Below are positions 49,033-60,031 of a DNA stretch of 64,000 nt, piece by piece (the first letter of the stretch is position 1; every line of letters begins with the position of its first letter). Below the pieces are notes generated by a model. The model made no database searches and was not told the DNA's origin. It saw only the letters and a program-made list of their open reading frames with translations. Both the position numbers and the translations under genes were made by a program. This stretch comes from an uncultured Coriobacteriaceae bacterium (GTDB taxonomy: Bacteria > Actinomycetota > Coriobacteriia > Coriobacteriales > Coriobacteriaceae): assembly GCA_949298635.1 (NCBI GenBank), contig CASFXG010000023.1, positions 1-64,000 of the forward strand. The letters are read 5' to 3'.

Positions 49033-50550
49033 CTAGATTTCCAGCGCTTGAGCGACCTCGGCGGCGCAGTCCATGGCATCCGCGATGGCGGAGACGACGA
49101 GCGAGGCGCCGGTGCGGGAATCTCCGCAGGTGAAGACTGGCGTCGAAGGTACGTTTGCTTCGGATGCCCCCTGTTCGCCCTCTGCGACGGCCTTCGCCGA
49201 AATACAGCGATGCGACCCCGCTTGTGTGCGCGGCAGCGGCCTGCCGCTACCCGTCGCAGGGAACGAGACGCCAAACGCCTCGAACACCGTGCGCTCAGCA
49301 CCCGTAAACCCGCAGGCGATGAGCACGAGCTGCGCGGGAAGCACGCGCTCCGTTCCCGCGAGACGCGCCGGCGCGTTCGTCTCCCACGAGACGTCCGCCA
49401 CGCGCACACCGCTCACCGCGCCTGTCGTATCGACCTCGAACGCGACGGTATCGCAGCTCCAGCTGCGCATCTCGTCGCCCATGAGCGCGATCGCTTCCTG
49501 CTGGCCGTAATCGGTCTTCTTGATGTTCGGCCATTCCGGCCAGGGGTTGCCGGGACGTCGTCCTGCAGGCGGCTCGGGGAGCACTTCGAGCTGACGGACG
49601 CTTCGCGCGCCTTGGCGCACCGCGGTGGCAAGGCAATCGTTACCCGTGTCACCACCGCCGATAACCACGACGTCCCGACCGTTGGCAGAGATGCGCGGCT
49701 CGCGCCCATCGAGAAGCGCATGTGTCTCCTCTGCAAGGTAGTCAACCGCGAGCACGACGCCTGCAGCGTCTGCACCGGGAACGGTAAGCACTCGCGCCTC
49801 CCGTGCGCCGCAAGCGAGCACTACGGCGTCCGCCTCGCACGCAAGCTCCTCCGCTACCTCCGGATTGCCTGCATCGACGCCGGGCCTGAACGCGATACCC
49901 AGCTCTTGCATAAGCGCAATACGCCGTTCGACCACGGACTTCTCGAGTTTCATATTGGGGATGCCGTAGGTGAGCAGGCCTCCCGCCCGGTCGTCGCGCT
50001 CGACGACCGTTACGCGGCAGCCGCGACGTGCGAGCTCCCAGGCGCAGGCGAGGCCGGCCGGTCCAGACCCCACCACGGCAATATGCGGAGCATCTGCTGC
50101 AGCGGGCGTGAAGCGCGCGGGACCGCCATGCGCCCACTCCCAGTCCGAGATGGCGCGTTCCGTGTCATGGATCGCGGTGGGCTCGTCTTCGATGGAGCCC
50201 AGGTTGCACGCGGCTTCGCAGAGCGCCGGGCACACGCGGCTCGTGAACTCGGGAAGCGGGCTCGTGAGCGCGAGCCGCGCCGCAGCCTCGCGCATGCGTC
50301 CGCGCCAGACGAGGTCGTTCCATTCGGGGATGAGGTTGTGCAGCGGGCAGCCGCTCGGCCGCGCGCTTCCAAACGAAACGCCTGCCTGGCAGAATGCCAC
50401 GCCGCACATCATGCAGCGGCTTGCCTGTTCGCGTCGCGCGTCCGCATCGAGTTCGATATACAGCGGGTCGAAGTCTCGCGTGCGCTCGGCGACCGGTCGA
50501 AGTTCATGGGTCGCGCGGCCGACTTCCAAAAATGCTCCCGGTCTTCCCAT
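49033..50550 (-). CDS. gltD: Glutamate synthase small subunit
   Basis: 505-aa NADPH-dependent FAD/iron-sulfur subunit that feeds electrons to GltB. The N-terminal domain has cysteines for [4Fe-4S] binding in RCMMCGVAFCQAG and CPLHNLIPEWND; the FAD-binding motif is VVGSGPAGLACAWELARRG (about residue 159) and the NADPH-binding GxGxxG is VVIGGGDTGNDC. It starts 2 nt after the gltB stop codon, with AAGGGAG upstream. Confidence 0.95.
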   Translation of the reverse strand: MGRPGAFLEVGRATHELRPVAERTRDFDPLYIELDADARREQASRCMMCGVAFCQAGVSFGSARPSGCPLHNLIPEWNDLVWRGRMREAAARLALTSPLPEFTSRVCPALCEAACNLGSIEDEPTAIHDTERAISDWEWAHGGPARFTPAAADAPHIAVVGSGPAGLACAWELARRGCRVTVVERDDRAGGLLTYGIPNMKLEKSVVERRIALMQELGIAFRPGVDAGNPEVAEELACEADAVVLACGAREARVLTVPGADAAGVVLAVDYLAEETHALLDGREPRISANGRDVVVIGGGDTGNDCLATAVRQGARSVRQLEVLPEPPAGRRPGNPWPEWPNIKKTDYGQQEAIALMGDEMRSWSCDTVAFEVDTTGAVSGVRVADVSWETNAPARLAGTERVLPAQLVLIACGFTGAERTVFEAFGVSFPATGSGRPLPRTQAGSHRCISAKAVAEGEQGASEANVPSTPVFTCGDSRTGASLVVSAIADAMDCAAEVAQALEI

Positions 50551-50552
50551 CG

Positions 50553-53500
50553 TTATCGCGCTCCCTTCGCGCTCGCGCCGGCGTCACGGCCCGCGCTCCT
50601 GCCCGTCGCTTGTTCGAATGCCCGCTCGAGCGCCTGTTCATGCGTGAGCCCGGCGGCTTCGGCCTCTTCGATTACCGCTTGCATGCGCTCGTATGCCTCG
50701 GGCACCACCTTCACGAAGTGTTTCGCGATTTCGTCGAAACGGTAGAGCATCTTGATGCCGCGCGGGCTCTGCGTGGCACGGGCATGCTCTTCGATGAGCT
50801 GGCGGATCTGTTCGAGTTCACCGACGGTGGGACGTTTGAGCTCGACGGAGTCCTCGTTCACCCGGCGTGCAAGCGTGCCGAACTCGTCGTATACATACGC
50901 GACGCCGCCCGTCATGCCCGCAGCGAAGTTCGTACCCACCTCGCCGAGCACGAGCACCCGTCCGCCGGTCATATACTCGCAGCCGCAGGTGCCCACGCCC
51001 TCCACGACGAGCGTCGCGCCGGAATTGCGTACGGCGAATCGCTGGCCGGCAAGACCGTTCACATAGCCTTTTCCGCTTGTCGCGCCGAAGAAGGCGACGT
51101 TGCCCACCACGATGTTCTCATCGAACTTGAAGCTCGCCGCAGCAGGCGGGCGCACGGAAAGCGTGCCGCCCGAGAGCCCCTTGCCGAAGTAATCGTTCGC
51201 GTCGCCCGCGACATTCAGCTCGATGCCGCGCGGCAGGAACGCGCCGAAGCTCTGGCCGGCGGATCCGTCGCAGTCGATAGTGATAGAGCCATCGGGCAGG
51301 CCGTCGGGATGGTGTGCGGTTACGGCGTGGCCGAGCATCGTGCCCACGCAACGATCGATGTTGTCGATGTCCACATGGAAGCGGGTGCGGGTGAGTGTGC
51401 GCCGTGCCTCGCGGGTGAGGGGGATGAAGAGCGCGGCATCGAGTGTGCGCTCGAGCTCGACGTCCGCCGCCATGCGGGGCAGGTAGTGGCGTTCGTCCGC
51501 CCCTTCGATATGGGCGCCGAACTCGCAGGTACTCGGCGCGAGCACGGGTGTAAGGTCGATGCGCCCTGCCTTCCAGCTCGCCGGTGTCTCGACCTGCCGC
51601 AGGTACTCGGGATGTCCCACCATCTCTTCCACGGTGCGGAAGCCTAGGTGTGCCATGACGTGTCGCAGCTGTTCTGCCACGAAGAGCATGAAGCGCTCAA
51701 CATGTTCGGGCTTGCCGGCGAAGTGCCCGCGTAGCCGGCAGTTCTGCGTGGCGATGCCTGCGGGACAGGTGTCTTGGTGGCAGTCGCGCTGCATAAGGCA
51801 GCCCATCGCGATGAGCGGCATCGTGGCGAAGCCGAATTCCTCGGCGCCTAGAAGACACGCGACCGCGACGTCCGTGCCGTCCATGAGCTTGCCGTCTGCT
51901 TCGAGCACCACGCGCGAGCGCAGACCGTTTCTTACGAGCGTCTGCTGCGTCTCGGCCAGGCCAAGCTCCAGGGGCAACCCGGCGTGCCAGATCGAGTCAC
52001 GCGGGGCGGCACCGGATCCACCGTTGTGGCCGGAAATGAGAATTTTGTTCGCTGCGCCTTTTGCCACGCCAGTCGCGATGGTGCCCACACCTGCCTCCGA
52101 GACGAGCTTCACGCTCACGCGCGCCTCGGGGTTCGCGCACTTGAGGTCGTAGATGAGCTCTGCTAGGTCCTCGATGGAGTAGATGTCGTGGTGCGGCGGC
52201 GGCGAGATGAGCCCGATGCCCGGGGTCGAGTGGCGTACCTCGGCGACCCACGGGTAGACCTTCTTGCCGGGCAGGTGCCCGCCCTCGCCGGGCTTCGCGC
52301 CCTGTGCCATCTTGATCTGGATCTCGGTCGCAGAGGCGAGGTAACGGCTCGTCACGCCGAAGCGCCCGCTCGCGACCTGCTTGATGGCGGAGTTCGCGGA
52401 ATCGCCGTTCGCGAGCGGCGTCTCGCGACGCGGGTCCTCGCCGCCCTCGCCGGAATTCGACCGCCCATGCAGGCGGTTCATGGCGATCGCCATGCATTCG
52501 TGCGCCTCCTTCGAGATGGAGCCGAAGCTCATCGCGCCGGTGTTGAAGCGCGTGACGATGCTGCGCGCGTCTTCGACCTCTTCGAGCGGAATGGGCGTGG
52601 CGCGCGTATCGTCGAAAGCCAGGAGGTCGCGCAGGCGCACGACGCGCCCCGGGCGGCAGACGTGCTCGCTATAGGCGAGGAAGTCGTCGAAGCTATCGGT
52701 GCGCACGGAGCGCTGCAGCAAGTAGATGGTTTGAGGATCGATGAGATGTTCCTCGCCGCCCTGTGGGCGCCACTTGGTGAGGCCAAGGGTCGGCAGCTCG
52801 CTCGGCGCGGGCGAGCGCCGCCAAGCGCGGGCGGCGTCGAACCGCTCGTTGAGCTCGCGCTCGATATCGCGCACGTCGAGGCCGCCCACGCGCGAGACCG
52901 TGCCGGCGAAGTAGCGATCCACGAATGCGGGCGCGAGCCCCACCGCCTCGAAGATTTGGGCGGAATGGTAGCTCTGGGCGGTGGAGATGCCCATCTTCGA
53001 CATGATGGAGACCATGCCGGCCACAAGCGCCCGGTTGTAGTTCGCAATCCCCTCGGCGGCGGCGAGCGCATCGCCACCCTTACCGGTAAGGCTCGCGTTC
53101 GAGGCGAGTTCTTCGATAACCCGGTGTGCGGTGGAAGGGTAGACGCCGCTCGCCGAATATGCCACGAGCGCGGAGACGTCGTGCGCGCTCACCGCATCGC
53201 CCGCGTCGACGATGAGGTCGGCGAACGTGCGCAGGCCAACGCTCATGAGGTGGTTATGCACCGCTCCCACGGCGAGAAGCGAGGGGATGGGGACTTCGCT
53301 CTCGCCCGCGCGGTTCGAGAGCGCGATGATGTTCGCGCCGTCGCGCACCGCGGCCTCGACGTCGCGCACCAGCACGTCGAGCGCCTGCTCGAGACCGTTT
53401 GGTTCGGCACGCGGATAGACGGCGTTAAAGCAGCGGGTCTTAAACCCGGTGCGGTCAACGTCGCAGATGGCGCGGAACTCCTGCTCGGTGAGCACGGGCG

Positions 53501-55211
53501 TCTCGAGGCGGATGAGCTGGCAGGTGCCGCGGGAGTCTTCGAGGAGGTTGCCATGGTTTCCAAGGTAGAGGATCGTCGAAGTGACCATGCGCTCGCGCAA
53601 GGCGTCGATGGGCGGATTTGTGACCTGGGCAAAGAGCTGGTAGAAGTAGTCGAAGAACGAACGTGGCTTGTCGGAGAGGCACGCGAGCGGCGCGTCGATG
53701 CCCATCGAGGCGAGCGGCACCGCTCCCGTTTGCGCCATAGGCGCGATCACTTCGTTCACATCGTCCCAGGCAAGGCCAAGTTTCATGGCAGCCTGGGTGA
53801 AGGGTGTTGTCGCATCTGTTTCGGAGAGTGCGCTTTCGGCAGCTTCCCCGGCGCTCGGCCGCACAAGGTCGGCCAGCGCGAGCGTTTCGTCTGCGATCCA
53901 CGCCTCGAAGGGCTTGAGCTTTGCGAACGCGCGTCGGATCTCGTCGTTTTTGCGAATACGTCCTGCGGCAAGGTCGATCTCGATCATCTCGCCCGGGCCC
54001 AGGCAGCCGCATTCGAGCACGTTTGCCGGATCGACCTCGATGGTGCCGACCTCGCTCGAGAGCAGGAAGCGGTCATCGCGGGTTACGTAGTAGCGCGCGG
54101 GGCGCAAGCCGTTGCGGTCGAGGGCGGCGCCGAGCGTGCGACCGTCGGTGAACGCGATCGCAGCCGGTCCGTCCCACGGCTCCATGAGCATGGATTGGTA
54201 TGCGTCGTAGGCGCGCCGCTCACTGGGCAGCTCCTTGTTGAGGTCCCATGGTTCGGGAATGAGGAGCGAGGTCGTTCGCGTCATGCTGCGTCCGTTCATC
54301 ACGAGGAACTCGAATACGTTATCGAGGATTGCGGAATCCGACCCCTCGCGATTGATGATAGGCAGCACGCGCTCGAGGTCGTGCTGGAACACGGGGGAGT
54401 ACAGGTTGGGTTCGCGCGCGCGGATCCAATTCACGTTGCCCTTCAGCGTGTTGATCTCGCCGTTGTGGATGAGGTAGCGGTTTGGGTGCGCGCGCTCCCA
54501 GCTGGGGGTCGTGTTCGTGGAATAGCGCGAGTGCACGAGCGCCACGGCGGTCTTCACGGCGGCATCCGCAAGATCGGGGTAGAAGCCGCGCATCTGCGTG
54601 GCGACGAGCATGCCCTTGTAGACGATCGTGCGCGCGCTCATGCTGCAGATATAAAAGATCTTGCTGGCAAGTGCATGTTCGCCATCGGCGCGCTTTTCGA
54701 TGGTGCGACGGCACAGATAGAGGCGGCGCTCGAAGTCGTCGCCGCGCTCGACGTCTTCCGGGCGCTTCAAAAAGGCCTGCAGGATGGTGGGCATGCAGGC
54801 GCGCGCCGTCGTTCCCAGGTCATGGGGATCGGTCGGCACGGTGCGCCAGAAGAGCACGGGCACGCCCGCCTCGGCGCAGCCGTCTTCGAAGACGCGGCGC
54901 GCGTCGGCCACGCCATGGTCGTCCCGCGGGAAGAAGAGCATGGCCACGCCGTAGTCTCCTTCATCGGGCAAAAGGTGGCCGCACCGCTGTGCCTCCTTGC
55001 GGAAGAAGTGGTGCGGCACCTGGAAGAGGATGCCCGCGCCGTCGCCGGTGTTGCGTTCAAGCCCCTTGCCGCCGCGGTGCTCAAGGTTCACGAGGACAGA
55101 GAGGGCGTCGTCGAGGATTTGGTGGCTACGCGTGCCGTCGATGGCGGCGAGCGCGCCGATTCCGCAGGCATCGTGCTCGAACTCCGGGCGGTATAGCGTG
55201 GGTTGGCTCAT
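50553..55211 (-). CDS. gltB: Glutamate synthase large subunit
   Basis: 1552-aa glutamine amidotransferase plus synthase subunit making glutamate from 2-oxoglutarate and glutamine. The N-terminal nucleophile is Cys16 in HDACGIGALAAIDG, so a 15-residue propeptide is probably removed. The FMN-binding/synthase domain has ISGHNGGSGAAPRDSI, the [3Fe-4S] site is CLMQRDCHQDTCPAG, and the C-terminal beta-helix has repeated GGxxxVxG blocks. The ATG at 55211 follows AAGGAG. It is transcribed with gltD and is divergent from glnN, pairing GOGAT with glutamine synthetase. Confidence 0.96.
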   Translation of the reverse strand: MSQPTLYRPEFEHDACGIGALAAIDGTRSHQILDDALSVLVNLEHRGGKGLERNTGDGAGILFQVPHHFFRKEAQRCGHLLPDEGDYGVAMLFFPRDDHGVADARRVFEDGCAEAGVPVLFWRTVPTDPHDLGTTARACMPTILQAFLKRPEDVERGDDFERRLYLCRRTIEKRADGEHALASKIFYICSMSARTIVYKGMLVATQMRGFYPDLADAAVKTAVALVHSRYSTNTTPSWERAHPNRYLIHNGEINTLKGNVNWIRAREPNLYSPVFQHDLERVLPIINREGSDSAILDNVFEFLVMNGRSMTRTTSLLIPEPWDLNKELPSERRAYDAYQSMLMEPWDGPAAIAFTDGRTLGAALDRNGLRPARYYVTRDDRFLLSSEVGTIEVDPANVLECGCLGPGEMIEIDLAAGRIRKNDEIRRAFAKLKPFEAWIADETLALADLVRPSAGEAAESALSETDATTPFTQAAMKLGLAWDDVNEVIAPMAQTGAVPLASMGIDAPLACLSDKPRSFFDYFYQLFAQVTNPPIDALRERMVTSTILYLGNHGNLLEDSRGTCQLIRLETPVLTEQEFRAICDVDRTGFKTRCFNAVYPRAEPNGLEQALDVLVRDVEAAVRDGANIIALSNRAGESEVPIPSLLAVGAVHNHLMSVGLRTFADLIVDAGDAVSAHDVSALVAYSASGVYPSTAHRVIEELASNASLTGKGGDALAAAEGIANYNRALVAGMVSIMSKMGISTAQSYHSAQIFEAVGLAPAFVDRYFAGTVSRVGGLDVRDIERELNERFDAARAWRRSPAPSELPTLGLTKWRPQGGEEHLIDPQTIYLLQRSVRTDSFDDFLAYSEHVCRPGRVVRLRDLLAFDDTRATPIPLEEVEDARSIVTRFNTGAMSFGSISKEAHECMAIAMNRLHGRSNSGEGGEDPRRETPLANGDSANSAIKQVASGRFGVTSRYLASATEIQIKMAQGAKPGEGGHLPGKKVYPWVAEVRHSTPGIGLISPPPHHDIYSIEDLAELIYDLKCANPEARVSVKLVSEAGVGTIATGVAKGAANKILISGHNGGSGAAPRDSIWHAGLPLELGLAETQQTLVRNGLRSRVVLEADGKLMDGTDVAVACLLGAEEFGFATMPLIAMGCLMQRDCHQDTCPAGIATQNCRLRGHFAGKPEHVERFMLFVAEQLRHVMAHLGFRTVEEMVGHPEYLRQVETPASWKAGRIDLTPVLAPSTCEFGAHIEGADERHYLPRMAADVELERTLDAALFIPLTREARRTLTRTRFHVDIDNIDRCVGTMLGHAVTAHHPDGLPDGSITIDCDGSAGQSFGAFLPRGIELNVAGDANDYFGKGLSGGTLSVRPPAAASFKFDENIVVGNVAFFGATSGKGYVNGLAGQRFAVRNSGATLVVEGVGTCGCEYMTGGRVLVLGEVGTNFAAGMTGGVAYVYDEFGTLARRVNEDSVELKRPTVGELEQIRQLIEEHARATQSPRGIKMLYRFDEIAKHFVKVVPEAYERMQAVIEEAEAAGLTHEQALERAFEQATGRSAGRDAGASAKGAR

Positions 55212-55769
55212 GGTGACTCCTTCTGAGCATATGGATGGGGACGAGCGGCACGTTCGCCGCCCGATGAAATCCGGGCAGGAAATGGCGTGCAGTCGCTTCA
55301 AATGGAGAAAACACACGCCATTTGCCGCCCGGATTCGTTCGAAGAGCGTGGACAGGGTGCCGACGCAAGCCAGTCGAGATGCCGCAGCGGCCAGGATGGG
55401 ATGCCGCGGCGAGTGCTGGTGAGCGGTAGGCGCCGCCATCGTAGGCGTGTCGCGTTGCCGTGGGTTTGCGGGTGCGTTTCGATTGGATTACGTTTTCGAC
55501 AACATATGGCGACGCCTGCTCGAGGCGTCCGCTGTTCCGCAGGGAAATCCGCTCGATACCGGGGGATTTGCTACTCTGCTCGCGTGGTTTTCGCGAATTG
55601 CTGACACTCGCAGGTTCGCGCTTCGTCACGTTGAGGTACCCTCGAAGATGTTTTTCAGCAGTAACTCGCGCGTAACGGCTCCGCAACACAAGACGGCTAA
55701 CCTGCTTGGTGTTCGCGAACCAGAACCGAACCGACGCGTCGACACGCGTCAAGCGAAGGGAGCGTAAGC
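55212..55769. other. Divergent control region between gltB and glnN
   Basis: 558 bp without a gene. It contains the palindrome at 55266-55335 and, near glnN, several small inverted repeats including ACGCGTCGACACGCGT (55735-55750) and GGTTCGCG/CGCGAACC-type pairs around 55611-55718. Nitrogen regulation of both operons probably acts here, but I cannot identify GlnR-type sites with confidence. Confidence 0.5.
55266..55335. repeat. Dispersed imperfect palindrome, ATGGCGTG family, copy 2
   Basis: Left arm 55268-55289 and right arm 55312-55335 pair with two mismatches (AATCCGGGC, then AAATGGCGTG). The inner block ATGGCGTG and outer GGGCAG match copy 1 at 289-361, while the loop (about 22 nt) differs. 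It lies 55 nt upstream of the gltB start. Confidence 0.65.
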
Positions 55770-57860
55770 ATGGCAAGCCTTACCGACCGCTTCGGAACCT
55801 TGGTGTTCTCCGAAAGCGTTATGAAGGACTACCTTCCCAAAGATGTCTATAAGACCCTGCTCGCGACGATCGAGGAGGGCGAGCCCATCAACCTCGACGT
55901 GGCAAATGCCGTCGCGCACGCCATGAAGACGTGGGCACTCGAGCATGGAGCCACGCATTACGCGCATTGGTTCCAGCCGCTTTCCGGCATCACAAGCGAG
56001 AAGCACGACAGCTTCCTCGAGCCCGTGGGCGACGGTACCGCCATCACGAAGTTCACGGGCAAGGCGCTCATTCAGGGTGAGCCGGATGCCTCGAGCTTCC
56101 CCAACGGCGGCCTCCGCGCTACGTTCGAGGCGCGCGGCTACACGGCGTGGGATCCCACAAGCCCTGCCTTCATCAAGGACGAGGTGCTCTGCATTCCCAC
56201 GGCGTTCTGCGGCTACAACGGCGAGGCGCTCGACAAGAAGACGCCGCTTCTGCGCTCGATGAAGGTGCTCGATACCCAGGCGAAGCGTGTGCTTGCGCTC
56301 TTCGGCAAGCATCCGAAGCGCGTGGTGCCGAGCATCGGTCTCGAGCAGGAGTACTTCCTCATCAAGAAGGACGCGTACCGCAAGCGTCGCGACCTCGTGA
56401 TCTGTGGACGTACGCTCTTCGGCGCGCCGCCCTGCAAGGGTCAGGAGCTCGAAGAGCACTACTTCGGCGCCATCCGCCCGAGCGTCTCCAAATACATGAA
56501 GGCGCTCGATGACGAGCTTTGGGCACTTGGCATTCCTGCGAAGACGAAGCACAACGAGGTCGCGCCGTGCCAGCACGAGCTCGCCCCGGTGTACTCCGAG
56601 CTCAATGCGGGCATTGACAACAACATGCTCGTCATGGAGAAGATGAAGCTCGTCGCCACGAACTACGACCTCACCTGCCTTTTGCACGAGAAGCCGTTCG
56701 AGGGCATCAACGGCAGCGGCAAACACAACAACTGGTCGCTCTCCGCAGGCAAGGAAAACTTGCTTGATCCCGGCGACACCCCGCTCGAGAATCTGCAGTT
56801 CCTGGTCTTCCTCACGGCGGTGATTGAAGCGGTCGACAAGTACCAGGGACTTTTGCGCATGTCGGTTGCGAGCTGCGGCAACGATCATCGTTTGGGCGCG
56901 AACGAGGCACCGCCGGCAATCATCTCGATCTTTTTGGGCGATCAGCTCACCGAGGTCGTGCAGAAGATCATGGACGGCAAGGCGAGCGTCCATGCCACGC
57001 ATGGCGTGCTCGATCTGGGCGCGGACGTGCTGCCCAACCTCGAGCAGGACAATACGGATCGCAACCGCACCTCGCCCTTCGCCTTCACGGGCAACAAGTT
57101 CGAGTTCCGTGCCGTGGGCTCCGAGCAGAACGCGAGCGATGCAAACCTCGTGCTCAACACCGCCGTGGCCGAGACGCTCAAGGAATTCGCCGATGCGCTC
57201 GAAGGCATGTCGGGAGATGATTTCGCGACCGCCGCGCTCGAGTACTGCAAGAAGGTGCTGAATGAACATCGCCGCATCCTGTTCTCGGGCGACGGTTATT
57301 CCGAGGCATGGGAGCAGGAGGCCGAGAAGCGCGGCCTTCTGAATCTGCGCACGACCGCCGACGCGCTGCCGCAGATGGTTGCCCCGGAGAGCCTGGCGCT
57401 CTGGCAGGGCATGGGCGTGCTTTCCGAGACCGAGGCCTTCAGCCGCTACGAGGTGAAGCTCGAGAAGTACAACAAGCTCATGAACATCGAGGCCACGACG
57501 ATGGTGCGCGAGGCGCGCCGTACGTACCGCCCGGTGATTACCGCCTATGCTACGAAGGTTGCGAAGGGTTTGGAGGCCATCCGCGCTGCCGGCGCCGAGG
57601 CCGCCATGACCTGCGAGCAGAATACGCTGAACAAGCTGTGCGCGGGCATCACCGAGATCAACGAGGCCATCAAGGCGCTCGATGCGGCGCACATGGCGGC
57701 CGAGGCCATCGCGGACTCGCAGGAACAGGCGAACTGCTACGCGCACGAGGTCGTTCCTGCCATGGATCGTCTGCGCGCCGCCGTGGACGCCATGGAGGAG
57801 ATCGTCGCGGCCGATTATTGGCCGGTGCCCACCTACGACGATATCCTGTTCTACGTGTAG
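55770..57860 (+). CDS. glnN: Type III glutamine synthetase
   Basis: 696 aa, the length of GSIII (about 700) rather than GSI (about 450). It makes glutamine from glutamate, ammonium and ATP. Blocks typical of the family are [10 protein letters not shown] (active-site Glu), [33 protein letters not shown] and the ADP/metal region [20 protein letters not shown] (about residue 430). AAGGGAG precedes the ATG. With gltBD it forms a GS-GOGAT pair. GSIII was first described in Bacteroides and is found in several anaerobic gut lineages. Confidence 0.95.
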   Translation: MASLTDRFGTLVFSESVMKDYLPKDVYKTLLATIEEGEPINLDVANAVAHAMKTWALEHGATHYAHWFQPLSGITSEKHDSFLEPVGDGTAITKFTGKALIQGEPDASSFPNGGLRATFEARGYTAWDPTSPAFIKDEVLCIPTAFCGYNGEALDKKTPLLRSMKVLDTQAKRVLALFGKHPKRVVPSIGLEQEYFLIKKDAYRKRRDLVICGRTLFGAPPCKGQELEEHYFGAIRPSVSKYMKALDDELWALGIPAKTKHNEVAPCQHELAPVYSELNAGIDNNMLVMEKMKLVATNYDLTCLLHEKPFEGINGSGKHNNWSLSAGKENLLDPGDTPLENLQFLVFLTAVIEAVDKYQGLLRMSVASCGNDHRLGANEAPPAIISIFLGDQLTEVVQKIMDGKASVHATHGVLDLGADVLPNLEQDNTDRNRTSPFAFTGNKFEFRAVGSEQNASDANLVLNTAVAETLKEFADALEGMSGDDFATAALEYCKKVLNEHRRILFSGDGYSEAWEQEAEKRGLLNLRTTADALPQMVAPESLALWQGMGVLSETEAFSRYEVKLEKYNKLMNIEATTMVREARRTYRPVITAYATKVAKGLEAIRAAGAEAAMTCEQNTLNKLCAGITEINEAIKALDAAHMAAEAIADSQEQANCYAHEVVPAMDRLRAAVDAMEEIVAADYWPVPTYDDILFYV

Positions 57861-57902
57861 GTTCGATCGTAGTTTCGACCTTGGCGAATAGCCCGACTGA
57901 AA

Positions 57903-57990
57903 CGCCCCCGCTTCTCCCTGCGCAGTTCCGCAGAATAAGCTCCGAAGGAGCTTATTCGAGGACTGTTTGAGCAAGGGAGAAGCGGGGGCG
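57903..57990. repeat. Conserved-loop hairpin, copy C
   Basis: Perfect 17-bp arms (57903-57919 and 57974-57990) enclose a 54-nt loop. The loop starts GCGCAGTTCCGCAG and ends GACTGTTTGAGCA, as in copies A and B, but its middle is a different 10-bp hairpin (AATAAGCTCC/GGAGCTTATT). It lies between the convergent ends of glnN and the PRD regulator. Confidence 0.85.
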
Positions 57991-58022
57991 CTTCTGTCGG
58001 GCGGGCGTGCGGGTTGGGTGCG

Positions 58023-59963
58023 CTATTCCATCACGCTTGCAAGTGTGTCGATGAACGCCTCGCGGTCGCGGCAGGCGGCGAGGGCGGTCACGTGGGCAGG
58101 CTCGATGAGCACGGAGATGAGCGGGTCGAAGATCTCGTTCAAGATAGCGCGCTCGTGCAGGCTGAAGGAGAGCATGAGCACCAGGCTCACACTCGAGCCG
58201 GCCCAGTCGATGGGGGCGGGCGGCACCAGGACGGCGATGCCGCTTCGCTCGGCATGGGGTTTGAGCGCGTGAGGCACTGCGACGCAGCCGAACGCAGTGG
58301 CCGAGAGGTTCTCGCGCTCCCATATTTCGGTGGCGTAACCGGGTTGGACGAAGCCGTTGCGCTCGAGTGTCTCGGCAAGGATATCGATCGCCTGCTCGCG
58401 CGAGCTCGCTTGCGCGTCGCGCGCTTCGAACAACTCGGTGGTGATGAGCGCTTCGAGCTGCTCGCGGAAGCGAACGCGCCGCTTCTCGAGCTGAATGCGC
58501 GAAACAAGGGCGCGGATGTGCCCGATATCGGAAGGTTTCGGCGCGATGCCTATACGGTACACGGGAACTTCCGGAACATCGTTGAGCGGGGCGGACGCCA
58601 GGATGAGCTCGACATCGGGGGTGCGCGCGATCTCTTGGGGCGAGGTCGCGACATCGCAGATGAGCACGTCGTCGGGGAAATTGCGCTCGACGAAGCGCTG
58701 CAGGTTCTTATCGATGTTGTAGTAGGCGGGGCAGAACAGCACGCATTTCACGCGGGCGGCGAGCTGTCGCTGCGCCTCGAGCGCGCTTCCCAGGTGGAAC
58801 GCGATGTAGGCGATCTCGTCATCGTTGATGGTGAACCCGGTTTCTGCGGCGATGATGCTCGCGCAGTAGACGCCGCTGTCGTAGAGCAGGGGACAGGTAG
58901 CGCGAATCTCCTCCGTAAGGGGGTTTCGCGAGAATGACTTCTGATCCGCGCGGGCGAGCAGGTTCTTGATGTGCAGGGCGAAGCGCGCGTAGAACTCGCG
59001 TTCCGAGAGGTTGATGAAGTAGTAGGACTCGATGCCGCCAATAAGCTTATTCACCAGCGCAAGGCAGCTTTTCCCCACGATCTGCTCGAGTTCCTCGTCC
59101 GATTGCGCATCTCCCACGATATGCGTCGTGCGCGTCGAGAGCAGGAGCGCAAGCTCCTGGCGTTCGCTCGATGCGAAGGGTACGCAGAAGTCTTCGCTGA
59201 GGTTTTCCGCGATCTCATCCGCCATGGCGAGGTCGTGCGCCTGGATGATCGCCGCCGCCGGTTTGTCCGGGCTCTCCACATGCGAGGCCTTGCTGTTGCG
59301 TATGCGGTCGATGGCGATGGCGATGTGCAGCACGATGTTGACGAGCGAGTAGCCGTTCACGAAGAAGCGGTGCTTGTCGAGCGTGTCGATGACGGTCTCG
59401 CGGATGCGGGCGGCGTCGATATCGGGGAACGCATGCTGGATGGTGGCCACATCGAGGAAGGACGCCGAGGCCTCGTCGTAGAGGAGCTCGCCCAGGACGC
59501 GCCGCTTGTTCTTCTCCGTCCCATGGACCGAGAGGTGCCCGTCTGCCTGCACGAGCGTGAGGTCGAACGGGGCGAGATGCCGGCGTGCGCGGGAAAGCAC
59601 GGCGTTCATGGTCGATGTCGAGACGAAGAGCTCTTCCGCGAGGTCTGCCGTGGAGAGGGGGACGGGGCTGCGCAGCACGCGGTTCACCAGGTAGGCGCTT
59701 CGCTCCGCATTCGTTTGCGGAATGCTTGCGTGCGCCGCCTCGAGGCTCTCACGGTCGAGGAGGTTCCGCGCGCCATCGATGCGGTACCAGTAGCCCTTCC
59801 GGCTCGACTCGATGCACGTCATGCCCGCTTGCCGGTTTATGGAGTGAACGTAGGAGCGGACGGTGCGCTCGGAGACCCCCACCGCGGCGGCGAGCTCGAT
59901 CGCCGTGATGGGCTCCGTGCGCTCCAAGATGATGTGGAGAACCTTGCGTTCGTTTTCCTTCAC
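58023..59963 (-). CDS. LicR-type PRD transcriptional activator with PTS-like domains
   Basis: 646 aa. Two N-terminal helix-turn-helix modules (AIELAAAVGVSERTVRSYV; STADLAEELFVSTSTMNAVL), then PRD1 and PRD2 with phosphorylatable His in VLHIAIAIDRI and IAFHLGSALEA. An EIIB-like domain with Cys in KCVLFCPAYYNI follows, then a C-terminal EIIA-like domain with His in AVPHALKPHAERSG. Such proteins are activated by HPr phosphorylation and inhibited by EII components of the cognate PTS. I prefer the GTG at 59963, which has GAGGGA 6 nt upstream, over the GTG at 59981. Divergent from the cellobiose-type PTS it should control. Confidence 0.88.
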   Translation of the reverse strand: MKENERKVLHIILERTEPITAIELAAAVGVSERTVRSYVHSINRQAGMTCIESSRKGYWYRIDGARNLLDRESLEAAHASIPQTNAERSAYLVNRVLRSPVPLSTADLAEELFVSTSTMNAVLSRARRHLAPFDLTLVQADGHLSVHGTEKNKRRVLGELLYDEASASFLDVATIQHAFPDIDAARIRETVIDTLDKHRFFVNGYSLVNIVLHIAIAIDRIRNSKASHVESPDKPAAAIIQAHDLAMADEIAENLSEDFCVPFASSERQELALLLSTRTTHIVGDAQSDEELEQIVGKSCLALVNKLIGGIESYYFINLSEREFYARFALHIKNLLARADQKSFSRNPLTEEIRATCPLLYDSGVYCASIIAAETGFTINDDEIAYIAFHLGSALEAQRQLAARVKCVLFCPAYYNIDKNLQRFVERNFPDDVLICDVATSPQEIARTPDVELILASAPLNDVPEVPVYRIGIAPKPSDIGHIRALVSRIQLEKRRVRFREQLEALITTELFEARDAQASSREQAIDILAETLERNGFVQPGYATEIWERENLSATAFGCVAVPHALKPHAERSGIAVLVPPAPIDWAGSSVSLVLMLSFSLHERAILNEIFDPLISVLIEPAHVTALAACRDREAFIDTLASVME

Positions 59964-60031
59964 CGCGTGTCCCTCGGTCACCTGCCTGCCGCGCGGGCGG
60001 CACTACATTTCCTCTAGGCAATTATGCACCA

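Noticed and set aside
52188-55196. 1002-codon plus-strand frame opposite gltB
   Set aside because: gltB has all expected motifs. The opposite frame has no recognisable domain and reflects codon bias.
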